This document shows positions 34,985 to 43,109 of a stretch of DNA of 64,000 nt, piece by piece. The position numbers and the translations under genes are program-made. This DNA comes from CAZDGV01 sp964505195 (GTDB lineage Bacteria; Bacteroidota; Bacteroidia; Chitinophagales; Chitinophagaceae), in assembly GCA_964505195.1 (NCBI GenBank), contig CAZDGV010000001.1, positions 182,200 to 246,199 of the forward strand, in the 5' to 3' direction. The notes below the pieces were generated by a model. It was not told the DNA's origin, ran no database searches, and was given only the letters and a program-made list of their open reading frames with translations. Position 1 is the stretch's first letter; the number at the start of each line of letters is the position of its first letter.

Positions 34985-35001
34985 ACAAACCCATTGTTTG
35001 T
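34985..35001 (-). repeat. Inverted repeat in the upxY leader
   Basis: ACAAAC and GTTTGT flank a five-base centre, 26 bases upstream of the upxY ATG. It may form a small leader hairpin near the ribosome-binding region. Confidence 0.35.
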
Positions 35002-35019
35002 CGCACCCGGTTTTTCATG

Positions 35020-35053
35020 AAAAAAGCAATACGGCAGATATGCCTGTTGCTTT
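35020..35053 (-). terminator. Leader hairpin with T tract upstream of upxY
   Basis: The outer stem AAAGCAA/TTGCTTT (35023-35029 with 35047-35053) and inner stem GGCA/TGCC are followed on the minus strand by T6. It lies 61-94 bases upstream of upxY, in the direction of its transcription, so it is a plausible attenuator for the operon. Confidence 0.45.
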
Positions 35054-35341
35054 GATGTACATGCATCGCAAGATTGAACCTGCATCAAAAGAAAGTTGGA
35101 TATAGGATTTTTCGTGATCAGCATGAAATTCAGGTTAATGAATTACAACTGCTACAAATATATGGAAACAACGAGTTTAACTAGTTGAGATTTATTCCCT
35201 TGTTGAACGAAAAAGCATTCTTACTTGCACGAAAAGCAGTAAAAAACTGAACTCCTGCCATTCTGCCGAAAAAGGGTTATTCGGGTGCCACGATGAAATA
35301 TTAGGCGGATGCGCTACATTTAGGCACCCAAAACATTGCCT

Positions 35342-36520
35342 GTGAATCAACGTTTTTTTGCGCTAGATGTTTTCCGTGGTGCCACCGTAGCGCTAATGAT
35401 ACTGGTAAACAATCCCGGCTCCTGGTCGCATATTTACCCGCCGCTGGCACATGCCCCCTGGCATGGCTGCACCCCCACTGATCTGGTATTTCCCTTTTTT
35501 CTTTTTGCCGTGGGCAACGCTATGGCCTTTGTGATGCCGCGCCTGGAAGCATCCGGACAAGCTGCTTTCTGGAAAAAAGTAAGCAAAAGAACCCTGCTCA
35601 TCTTTTTGATCGGACTAATGCTACACTGGAGTCCTTTTGTGAAATGGAGCAATGATGCCCTCGTATTCAAAACATTTGAAAACCTCCGCATCATGGGCGT
35701 ATTGCAGCGCATTGCCCTCTGTTATTTTTTTGCAGCGATCCTCATTTATTACTTTAAAATACGCGGCAGCTTTGTTGCAGCCGGTATCCTGTTGCTAAGC
35801 TATTGGCTACTCTGCCTTTGGCTGGGCACCCCCGGTGATCCCTACAGTTTGCAAGGTTGGTTTGGCACCAATATAGATAAGTGGTTGCTCGGCGGCAATC
35901 ATATGTATAAAGGAGAAGGTACCGTTTTTGATCCGGAAGGACTGGCAAGCACCATGCCCGCAGTGGCGCAGGTAATACTGGGATATTTAGTAGGACAATA
36001 CATTTTCCAAAAAGGAACACAAACAGCCAAAGACGGGCAAACGGGCATGTATGAAATGCTGACGGGCTTATTTGTTGCCGGTACGGCACTCACGCTTACG
36101 GGGTACTTATGGGATATGTCGTTCCCGATCAATAAAAAAATATGGACCAGCTCTTACACCGCTTACACAACCGGACTGGCCATTATAACAATTGCACTGA
36201 TGATTTATTTCATTGAGTTGCGCAAAGCAAGGGGATGGCTCAGCTCCTTTTTCAATGTGTTCGGAAAGAATCCGCTGTTTATTTTCGTTCTCAGCGGATT
36301 ACTGCCACGCACGCTGGCACTGATACGCATTCCCAATGGAGTGAATGCGGAAGGACTTCCCAAATATCTCAGTCCGTTTGGATGGTATTACGACAAGGTA
36401 TGCAAACTCATTCCGGGCATTCCTGAAAACGGATCCCTGTTTTATGCCTTGAGCATGATCATTTTTTACTGGGGCATCTGCTACTGGATGGACAAGAAAA
36501 AGATTTATGTAAAAGTGTAG
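35342..36520 (+). CDS. NagX-like membrane protein (heparan-alpha-glucosaminide N-acetyltransferase family, DUF5009)
   Basis: This multi-pass protein of about 392 residues with ten or so helices is related to the human lysosomal HGSNAT and bacterial COG4299/NagX proteins. The diagnostic N-terminus is RFFALDVFRGATVALMILVNNPGSW, followed by HAPWHGCTPTDLVFPFFLFAVGNAMAF, which includes the conserved His and Asp. NLRIMGVLQRIALCYFFA and FDPEGLASTMPAVAQVILGYLVG follow. There is no ATG start: GTG at 35342 gives MNQRFFALDVFRG, and TTG at 35336 adds two residues. In bacteria the family is associated with amino-sugar uptake or modification loci. Here it lies near murU, the amgK fusion and namZ, which supports a link with peptidoglycan amino sugars, but it is on the opposite strand. 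Confidence 0.85.
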   Translation: MNQRFFALDVFRGATVALMILVNNPGSWSHIYPPLAHAPWHGCTPTDLVFPFFLFAVGNAMAFVMPRLEASGQAAFWKKVSKRTLLIFLIGLMLHWSPFVKWSNDALVFKTFENLRIMGVLQRIALCYFFAAILIYYFKIRGSFVAAGILLLSYWLLCLWLGTPGDPYSLQGWFGTNIDKWLLGGNHMYKGEGTVFDPEGLASTMPAVAQVILGYLVGQYIFQKGTQTAKDGQTGMYEMLTGLFVAGTALTLTGYLWDMSFPINKKIWTSSYTAYTTGLAIITIALMIYFIELRKARGWLSSFFNVFGKNPLFIFVLSGLLPRTLALIRIPNGVNAEGLPKYLSPFGWYYDKVCKLIPGIPENGSLFYALSMIIFYWGICYWMDKKKIYVKV

Positions 36521-36550
36521 CATTTAGAAAGAAGCCAAAAGTCATTAGGC

Positions 36551-37288
36551 CTATTTAAAATATTGCTCAGCAACCGCTACGCTTTCGGGCTTGCCTACAT
36601 CTACCAGTACATCCCCGCTGTGATCATATCCAAGAATAGAATGAGCGGGTGCAAGATCAAGATAGCTTTCAATGAGCGAGAATTTGCCCTGCTGACGAAT
36701 AAGCGAAAAAACCTGCGACTCAAATACCACCACACAACTATACGCCTTGGGTATGAGTGTATCCTTTTGTAAAACAATCCGCTCCTCTCCCGTTTTGGTA
36801 TTCTTCCATCCGCATAAACGATCCGCATCATCAAAAAGCAAATAACGCGAAGTGGTTCTATTCGTTACAGCGAAAGATATCAGCGGCTTGTGTTGCTGAT
36901 GATAATGATAGAGCAAGTTTAAATTCAGATTTGTGAGAATATCCACATTGATTGTTACAAAAGGCTTATCGCTTTCCAACAAATGTCTTGCTTTCATTAA
37001 GCCACCACCCGTTTCGAGCACTTCACCTGTTTCATCGCTGATAAATACTTTACTACCCCAACCATTGTTCTTTTCAACGGCAGAAACGATTTGATCGGCA
37101 AAATGATGCACATTCACTACTACTTCTGTAATGCCGTACTGCTGCAAATATTCAATGTTTCGCTGTAACAGCGACTTGCCGTTTACCAACGCAAGGGCTT
37201 TGGGATGCTGATCTGTCCAGGGTTTAAACCTGGTACCCAGTCCTGCTGCGAAAATCATGGCCCGCAGGCCGCTGAGTGAATTATGCAT
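36551..37288 (-). CDS. murU: MurU-like sugar-1-phosphate nucleotidyltransferase
   Basis: This nucleotidyltransferase is likely to convert N-acetylmuramate 1-phosphate to UDP-MurNAc, bypassing de novo synthesis. The pyrophosphorylase signature MIFAAGLGTRFKPWTDQHPKALALVNGKSLLQRNIEYL is intact. VNIDIL-like TINVDILTNLNL provides the metal-binding Asp, and GEVLETGGGLMKAR the sugar-binding loop. The start at 37288 (MHNSLSG) or 37297 is uncertain. It lies 37 bases downstream of the amgK-rapZ fusion. An AmgK kinase next to a MurU transferase is the known peptidoglycan salvage pair of Gram-negatives, which is the main basis for choosing MurU over other sugar transferases. Confidence 0.82.
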   Translation of the reverse strand: MHNSLSGLRAMIFAAGLGTRFKPWTDQHPKALALVNGKSLLQRNIEYLQQYGITEVVVNVHHFADQIVSAVEKNNGWGSKVFISDETGEVLETGGGLMKARHLLESDKPFVTINVDILTNLNLNLLYHYHQQHKPLISFAVTNRTTSRYLLFDDADRLCGWKNTKTGEERIVLQKDTLIPKAYSCVVVFESQVFSLIRQQGKFSLIESYLDLAPAHSILGYDHSGDVLVDVGKPESVAVAEQYFK

Positions 37289-37334
37289 GTGGCTCAATGC
37301 TTTTGAATGGATGGAATGCCATGAATGCGATGTT

Positions 37335-38941
37335 TTAAAAACCTTTCTGCTCGGTAATGGCCTGCTCGCGGTGCTGCAGCAAAATTTTTACACCGTACTT
37401 ATTGCGTAGGTAGCGGGTGAGCGCATCTGCCGCATATACGCTTCGATGCTGACCGCCGGTACAGCCAAAACTGATTTGCAAACTTTCAAAGCCGCGCCTC
37501 ATATAATCTTCCACGGTGATATCTACAATATTGTAGATGCCGTTGAGGAACACATTCATTTCCGTACGCTGTTCAAGAAAATCTTTCACTTCCTTATCGC
37601 GGCCGGTAAGTTGCTTATACTCATCGTAGCGACCGGGATTATGAATACCTCTGCAATCAAACACAAAGCCGCCACCATTGCCCGATTCATCTTGCGGTAC
37701 GCCCTTCTTAAATGAAAAGCTATTGATACGTACTAGCAGAGGCGTACTGTCATCGGCACGAAGCGGTTCAAAGCGATGTATAATTTCATCCTCCACAATC
37801 AATTGCAGCAATCGTTCAAACTCCGGCACTACAATACCCACTTGTTTGTTTTGTAAAAACCAGCGCAGGTTGCGCAATGCAAGCGGTATGCTGGTTAAGA
37901 AATGTGCTTTGCGTTCAAAAAGCCCTCTGAAACCATAAGCCCCCAATACCTGCAACAGGCGGATGAGTACATATCCGTTATACTGACTTACAAATCGAAT
38001 ACGGTCGATACTCCGGCCAAGCACTTCCTGCACACAATCCATATAGTATTCTAACAGATTGTTCTTCCAGGAATCGGAAAGTTCTGCTTTTGCCTGCCAC
38101 AGCAGGGAAGCCACATCGTACTGCAAGGCACCACGCATACCACCCTGATAATCGATGAAAAAAACTTCCTGCTCTTTCACCATGATATTGCGACTTTGGA
38201 AATCGCGAAACATGAAGTACTTATGATCTACATGACTGAGATAGGTACTGAGTGCTTCAAAATCTTCAATCAGCTGTTCTTTGTCGTAAGGTATCTTCAG
38301 CGTATCTAAAAAATAGTATTTGAAATAAAGCAAATCGGCAAGAATAGCTTGCTTTCCGAATTCTTTGGAAGTAATACACCATGCGTAATCAAAGCCTTCA
38401 TGCCCGCGAATCTGCATATGCGCCAGCGCTTNNNNNNNNNNNNNNNNNNNNNNNNNNNNNNNNNNNNNNNNNNNNNNNNNNNNNNNNNNNNNNNNNNNNN
38501 NNNNNNNNNNNNNNNNNNNNNNNNNNNNNNNCACCATGCGTAATCAAAGCCTTCATGCCCGCGAATCTGCATATGCGCCAGCGCTTTCAAGCTTTGCTGA
38601 AACAACTGATACACCGCATCGTTTTGACCCTGCTGCTCAAGCGCATGCAACAAAGATGTATCGCCCAAGTCTTCCTGTAAGTAAATACTTCCCTCGCCGT
38701 TGGTGAGGTAAACAAGCGGTACAGGACAGCCAATTTTTTTAAAATGCTCCGTGAATTTGAGAAAGGTTTCGTTCTCACGTAAATTCAGGTTATACGTAGC
38801 AATCATGCTGGTTGCAGCTCCCTGCACGCGATAATACTGACGATCACTGCCCGACTGCGGAAGCTTTTCTACCGTAATAGCCTCGCTGCCGGTTTGACTT
38901 TTAAATAAATCTTGAATCTCTTTAATAATATCATGCATCAT
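37335..38941 (-). CDS. AmgK-like amino-sugar kinase fused to a RapZ C-terminal domain (gene spans a scaffold gap)
   Basis: This one gene is split by an artificial gap. Removing 100 N and one 55-base copy (155 bases) restores a single frame of about 483 codons. The N-terminal 330 residues form an aminoglycoside-phosphotransferase fold: catalytic loop FRDFQSRNIMV and metal-binding IDYQGGMRGALQYDVASLLW, as in AmgK, the anomeric kinase for MurNAc/GlcNAc. The C-terminal 150 residues match the RapZ C-terminal domain: FDCRGIHNPGR, GRDKEVKDFL, SFGCTGGQHRSVYAADALTRYL and a final HREQ. In RapZ that domain binds glucosamine 6-phosphate and RNA partners. The fusion lacks the RapZ ATPase half. The start may be 38938, 38941 or 38950. 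murU follows and the M1 peptidase precedes. Confidence 0.85.
38377..38431. repeat. Left copy of a 55-bp sequence flanking the gap
   Basis: This segment, starting CACCATGCGTAATC and ending CAGCGCTT, recurs exactly at 38532-38586. The two contig ends therefore overlap, and the sequence is a single copy in the restored kinase gene. Confidence 0.95.
38432..38531. other. Assembly gap (100 N)
   Basis: Exactly 100 N, the usual placeholder for a gap of unknown length. Both sides end in the same 55 bases, so the true gap length is probably minus 55, with no missing sequence. Confidence 0.97.
38532..38586. repeat. Right copy of the 55-bp sequence flanking the gap
   Basis: Identical to 38377-38431. 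Both encode the same peptide segment (ALAHMQIRGHEGFDYAW) of the kinase in the two half-frames. Confidence 0.95.
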
Positions 38942-38976
38942 ACGCTGCAAAGTTGCGCTTTTCTTTTACAAAGCGC

Positions 38977-40917
38977 TCATTTAACCCATTTGTTGTTTTC
39001 ACGGTTGATATCGGGCAATCGCATATCCGGATCAATGATCACTTCTTTCAGTGCCGATTTTGTCTTCCAGCTAAATACATAGGTATCGCCGCGACTCCAT
39101 ATTTCAACAGGCAGTTTCACTTTTTCCTTACGCCCTTTTACATCTACCAGCAGTAAGGTTACCGGCATGGGCATCTGCTCCAGCAACTGCAAGGTAATCC
39201 GCGCTTCATCGCCTGATCTTGCATTTACGTACTTCACATCTGTAACGGCCTGATCAATTTTCCAGCGCTCAAATACCCAGCCCCGCCAAAACCAAGCCAG
39301 ATCTTCACCGCTCACATTTTCAATGGTGTGAAAGAAATCCCAAGGTGTAGGATGCTTAAATGCCCAGCGGCGGACATATTCTTTCAAAGCACGATCAAAA
39401 CGTTCTGCCCCCAGCACTTCATTACGCAATACATGCAACATCATACCGGGTTTGAAATAAGCCGCTACGCCCAAATTGACTTGCTGAATTACATCCGGCG
39501 TATTAAGGAGCGCATCCATCTTGTCGTTAAATACAGAAGACGCCATTCCCGCAAGCATCCCCTCATCTTCTTTATACTCGCCCTTATTAAATGCTGCAGA
39601 GGAAAGGGTATTGATGAAAGTGTTAAACCCTTCGTCCATCCACGCATATTTTCTTTCATTGCTGCCAACAATCATCGGAAACCAGGCATGACCAAATTCA
39701 TGATCGGTTACGCCCCATAAACTTTGCCCGGCAGCAGCATGACCGCAAAAAACAATACCGGGATATTCCATACCTCCTACAATACCGGCTACATTAATGG
39801 CTGCGGGATAGGGATACTCGTATAGGTAGTTAGAATAAAATTCAATGGATGCTTTGGTGTATTCTGTTGATCTCCGCCAGTCGTTTCCATTACGCTGCTT
39901 TGCGCTCTCCTCCGGGTAAACCGACATTGCCAATGCCGTTTTTCCGGAAGGCAGATTGATGCGTGCTGCGTCCCAGATAAAACTTTCGGAAGCTGCCCAG
40001 GCAACATCACGAGTATTAGCACATTTGAATTTCCAGGTAAGCTGTGGCACCTGGGGGCGCGAGCCTGCATCGTTTACTTCCGATGCAGTGCGCAGCACTA
40101 CGGTTTGATCGCTGCTGCGTGCTTGTGAAAGTCGCTGTTGCTGCAGTGGTGTTAGACAATCCTGCGGATTCAGCAGCTCACCACTTCCTACCACAATCAG
40201 GGAAGAGGGTGCTGTAATGGTATAATCAATATCCCCGTATTCGAGATAAAACTCTCCCTGTCCTACATAAGGAAGTGTATTCCATCCCTGCACATCATCA
40301 TAAACACACATGCGCGGAAACCACTGAGCAATTTCATAAATCCATCCTCTTTTCATTTTTAGCCGGCCCATGCGATCAGTGCCATACTCAGGTACAGTAA
40401 AATCATATTCCATACTGAGCGTTAGTTGTCCACCACCACTTTTCAGTGCTGCAGGCAGCCATACCTGCATGCGCGTATCAATGATTTCATAAGGAACTAC
40501 CGTTGTATTACCATCCATTTCAAGCTTCACCGATGTTAAACGATAACCATCTGTATAGGATGCGTTCGCCCAACGGCCACCCTGCGCAGTAGTAGTGAAT
40601 GTGCCACGCGAATCATTTTTGTAAATGTTCTGATCGAGCTGCAGCCAGAGAAAGCGCAAATCATCGGGACTCTGATTCGTATAGGTAATCCGTACAGCGC
40701 CACTCACACGATGATTGGTTGGATCGAGGGTTGCGTTGATTTGGTAATCGGCCCTGTTTTGCCAATATGCCTTGCCGGGTTCACCGCTGGCACTGCGGAA
40801 GGTGTTGCCGCTCTGCGGATAGAAAAAGGGATGAAAGGCCTGCCGGTGATCGTATTTGCTCTGAGCCATTGCGGCATGAAAAACGAGCAGGCTGAGGATA
40901 AAAGAAAGATAGCGCAT
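38977..40917 (-). CDS. M1-family metallopeptidase
   Basis: This 646-residue secreted zinc aminopeptidase has a signal peptide (MRYLSFILSLLVFHAAMA-Q). The zinc site is HEFGHAWFP with the downstream ligand in WMDEGFNTF (HExxH-x18-E), and the exopeptidase motif is GGMEYPG, a variant of GAMEN. The N-terminal beta domain (YQINATLDPTNHRVSGAVRITYTNQSPDDLRFLWLQL) is typical. It lies 27 bases upstream of the kinase-RapZ fusion on the same strand. A role in trimming peptides, including stem peptides, could be imagined from context, but the substrate is unknown. Confidence 0.92.
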   Translation of the reverse strand: MRYLSFILSLLVFHAAMAQSKYDHRQAFHPFFYPQSGNTFRSASGEPGKAYWQNRADYQINATLDPTNHRVSGAVRITYTNQSPDDLRFLWLQLDQNIYKNDSRGTFTTTAQGGRWANASYTDGYRLTSVKLEMDGNTTVVPYEIIDTRMQVWLPAALKSGGGQLTLSMEYDFTVPEYGTDRMGRLKMKRGWIYEIAQWFPRMCVYDDVQGWNTLPYVGQGEFYLEYGDIDYTITAPSSLIVVGSGELLNPQDCLTPLQQQRLSQARSSDQTVVLRTASEVNDAGSRPQVPQLTWKFKCANTRDVAWAASESFIWDAARINLPSGKTALAMSVYPEESAKQRNGNDWRRSTEYTKASIEFYSNYLYEYPYPAAINVAGIVGGMEYPGIVFCGHAAAGQSLWGVTDHEFGHAWFPMIVGSNERKYAWMDEGFNTFINTLSSAAFNKGEYKEDEGMLAGMASSVFNDKMDALLNTPDVIQQVNLGVAAYFKPGMMLHVLRNEVLGAERFDRALKEYVRRWAFKHPTPWDFFHTIENVSGEDLAWFWRGWVFERWKIDQAVTDVKYVNARSGDEARITLQLLEQMPMPVTLLLVDVKGRKEKVKLPVEIWSRGDTYVFSWKTKSALKEVIIDPDMRLPDINRENNKWVK

Positions 40918-41070
40918 GATAAAAATTTGTATAGGTATAAAGAAACAAATGTTTGCCCACCCGGTAAAAAGGAATTTTTCACTTTACAATTAGATATGAA
41001 ATTCATATTTATCAAATACCACGCACTCAAGCGCATACCCAACCATGATGTTTATGCCTAACTTTAACCT

Positions 41071-42243
41071 ATGTTCACAAAAGAAGCATTCTTCCAAAAC
41101 GGGATTGATGTATTGCTTGCTGATAAAACTGCTTTGTTGCGAAACAAAAGCATCGCCCTGGTTACGAATGATGTTGCAAAAACCAATGAAGGTGTCTCCA
41201 CGCGGTTTGCATTGCAACAGCAAGGATTCAGACTCAAAAAATTGTTTGGACCGGAGCACGGACTGCAGGCCACAGGGGCAGATGGTGCTTTTCAGGCACA
41301 CGGAAAAGATGCATTGACGGGCTTACCTGTGGTTTCGCTCTATAGTGAAAAACTCATGCCATCGGAAAGCGACCTGTCGGATGTTGACGTAGTGCTCTAT
41401 GATATTCCCGATGTGGGTTCTCGTTTTTATACATACCTGTGGACGCTCACCTATGTTATGGAAGCCTGCATGCAATCCGGAAAGCAGTTGGTTGTACTCG
41501 ACCGGCCCAATCCCATCGGCGGAGATCTGAAAAAAGCGGAAGGTCCTTTCTTAGATGAAAGTTGCTGCAGTTCCTTTATCGGTCGCTGGCGCATGCCAAT
41601 CCGCCACAGCTGCACCACCGGTGAGCTTGCATTGTATTTTGCTGCTAACAGAATGCCTTCACTACAGTTGGATGTAATTGCATGTCGTGGTTGGAACCGA
41701 ATGCAGGATATGGAAGACGCGCAACTTGAATTCGTACCAACATCTCCTGCCATACGCGATCTCGAAACAGCGTTGCTGTATCCCGGCACCTGCTTATGGG
41801 AAGGCATCAACATACAGGAAGGAAGAGGCACGGAATATGCATTCAAACAAATGGGCGCACCCTGGATCAGCGGAGAAGCACTGTGCGAAGCATTGAACCA
41901 GTGTGGCTTGGAAGGGATTGCTTTTGAAGCAGTAGGTTTTGTACCGCAGTCGGGACGATTTGCAGGAACATCCTGCGAAGGCATCCGATGCAGCATTACC
42001 GACAAAAAAAATTTTCGTCCCGTACACAGCGGCATTGTGATGCTGCAAACCCTGGCCGCATTGTATCCGCAACATATTACAGAAGCTACGTATCCAACGC
42101 GCGCCAACCCTTCAGGCAGCGGCCACCTCGATCGACTCCTTGGCTTTTCCAATAGTTTTGAGCAAATGCTGTCACAGCAACCTATCGATACGGCGATACC
42201 GTTGTGGCAGCAAGCAACCGCTGCACATCTGTTGTACGAATAA
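41071..42243 (+). CDS. namZ: Exo-beta-N-acetylmuramidase NamZ-like (DUF1343, GH171)
   Basis: DUF1343 proteins such as NamZ release MurNAc from the non-reducing ends of peptidoglycan fragments. Visible family motifs include GPEHGLQATGADG with a conserved Glu, VVLYDIPDVGSRFYTYLWTLTYVMEA, VLDRPNPIGG, CTTGELALYFA, and EGRGTEYAFKQMGAPW with another conserved Glu. No signal peptide is present, and a TAA lies in frame two codons before the ATG, so the protein is probably cytoplasmic, unlike many NamZ enzymes. It diverges from the M1 peptidase and lies beside the AmgK-MurU pair that would use its product. The enzymatic assignment is family knowledge plus context. Confidence 0.85.
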   Translation: MFTKEAFFQNGIDVLLADKTALLRNKSIALVTNDVAKTNEGVSTRFALQQQGFRLKKLFGPEHGLQATGADGAFQAHGKDALTGLPVVSLYSEKLMPSESDLSDVDVVLYDIPDVGSRFYTYLWTLTYVMEACMQSGKQLVVLDRPNPIGGDLKKAEGPFLDESCCSSFIGRWRMPIRHSCTTGELALYFAANRMPSLQLDVIACRGWNRMQDMEDAQLEFVPTSPAIRDLETALLYPGTCLWEGINIQEGRGTEYAFKQMGAPWISGEALCEALNQCGLEGIAFEAVGFVPQSGRFAGTSCEGIRCSITDKKNFRPVHSGIVMLQTLAALYPQHITEATYPTRANPSGSGHLDRLLGFSNSFEQMLSQQPIDTAIPLWQQATAAHLLYE

Positions 42244-42248
42244 ACCGC

Positions 42249-42971
42249 TTAAAACAGCGTATTGAATTCCGAATAATGATACGGTGCCATCACTTCGGGT
42301 ACATTGCTGGAACTACTGCGTGAAGTGATCAGCTTTACAATGGTATGATTTTCCATTGCATGCTCGGGATAAGGCTGCAACAAAGCGGTAATGGCTTCCT
42401 GTGATAATTCTGGCTGCAGCCAATCATGATACTGCTGCGGAGCGAGAATAACGGGCATGCGCTGCTTCAGGTTGTGAATACGTGCCATCATGGGATTTGC
42501 TTCACAGGTAACGATGGAGAAACTGTCGATATGCTCTCCCGTTTCACGATCTGTCCAGGATGCATAAATGCCGGCAAAGCAAAACAACAAATGCTGTTTG
42601 AGATAGATATAATGCGGATACTTTTTCTTCTTCACATCCATCCACTCAAAAAAACCATCTGCCGGAATGAGGCAGCGTTGGTGGCGGATGGAATGGCGAT
42701 AGGAAGGCTTTTCAAATATCGTTTCAGCGCGTGCATTCAAAGTTTGTGCGCGTATCTTTTCTGCATCTTCTCTGTTTTTCACCCAGGCTGGGATCAGTCC
42801 CCAATGCATCGGCTGAATGCGTTCGGGTGCTTCTTGCGTAATTACGGGCATTTGCAAAAAGCTGAATCCATCGGCATGGTACACGGGCTGCCATTGATAG
42901 CTGCCCCATGCTGCGTGAACTTGCCGGGCAATAGCCGCCTGCTCCAGGGTGAGCGAATAGTGAAAACACAT
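42249..42971 (-). CDS. SRAP/YedK-type abasic-site shield protein
   Basis: SOS response-associated peptidase family proteins (YedK, HMCES) form a thiazolidine crosslink with abasic sites in single-stranded DNA. The start at 42971 is decisive because it places the catalytic Cys at position 2 (MCFHYSLTL). The remaining active-site residues are present: Asn in TLNARAETI, Glu in ADGFFEWM, and His in ARIHNLKQRMPVIL. Length is 240 residues. The frame is open for 62 codons upstream, but using that would bury the essential Cys. It diverges from umuD-umuC across 138 bases containing paired palindromes, so joint damage control is likely. Confidence 0.92.
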   Translation of the reverse strand: MCFHYSLTLEQAAIARQVHAAWGSYQWQPVYHADGFSFLQMPVITQEAPERIQPMHWGLIPAWVKNREDAEKIRAQTLNARAETIFEKPSYRHSIRHQRCLIPADGFFEWMDVKKKKYPHYIYLKQHLLFCFAGIYASWTDRETGEHIDSFSIVTCEANPMMARIHNLKQRMPVILAPQQYHDWLQPELSQEAITALLQPYPEHAMENHTIVKLITSRSSSSNVPEVMAPYHYSEFNTLF

Positions 42972-43054
42972 GGCATAAAGATAAAGCAGCACCGGAGCAT
43001 CCATGAAAAATCGTTCACTATAAGTCCGCCGCAAAAATAGCCGCTTTCCGATAA

Positions 43055-43071
43055 AACTAAAATTTTTAGTT
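43055..43071. promoter_or_regulatory. Palindrome, operator candidate 1 of the SRAP-umuDC region
   Basis: AACTAAAA-T-TTTTAGTT is a perfect 17-bp palindrome containing ACTAA-N5-TTAGT. It lies between two divergent DNA-damage transcription units. A related second copy starts 24 bases further on. Confidence 0.6.
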
Positions 43072-43079
43072 ATTAACTT

Positions 43080-43094
43080 ACTAATTAATTTAGC
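43080..43094. promoter_or_regulatory. Palindrome, operator candidate 2 of the SRAP-umuDC region
   Basis: ACTAA-N5-TTAGC repeats the half-sites of the first palindrome with one mismatch at the last base. It ends 15 bases before the umuD ATG, a position suited to repression. Confidence 0.55.
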
Positions 43095-43109
43095 ATTAAA
43101 CTTTTCTTT

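Larger units (their letters stand above)
34960..35341. other. Divergent intergenic region between upxY and the NagX-like gene
   Basis: This 382-base gap contains the two upxY leader hairpins on one side and, on the plus strand, a TACATTTA box at 35315-35322, one mismatch from the -7 consensus and 20 bases before the NagX-like start. No open reading frame with support was found in it. Confidence 0.6.

Noticed and set aside
38306..38950. Two separate partial genes around the N run, or a tandem duplication
   Set aside because: Both sides carry the same 55 bases and a single frame is restored when one copy and the N run are removed. A scaffolding artefact explains it better than duplication.
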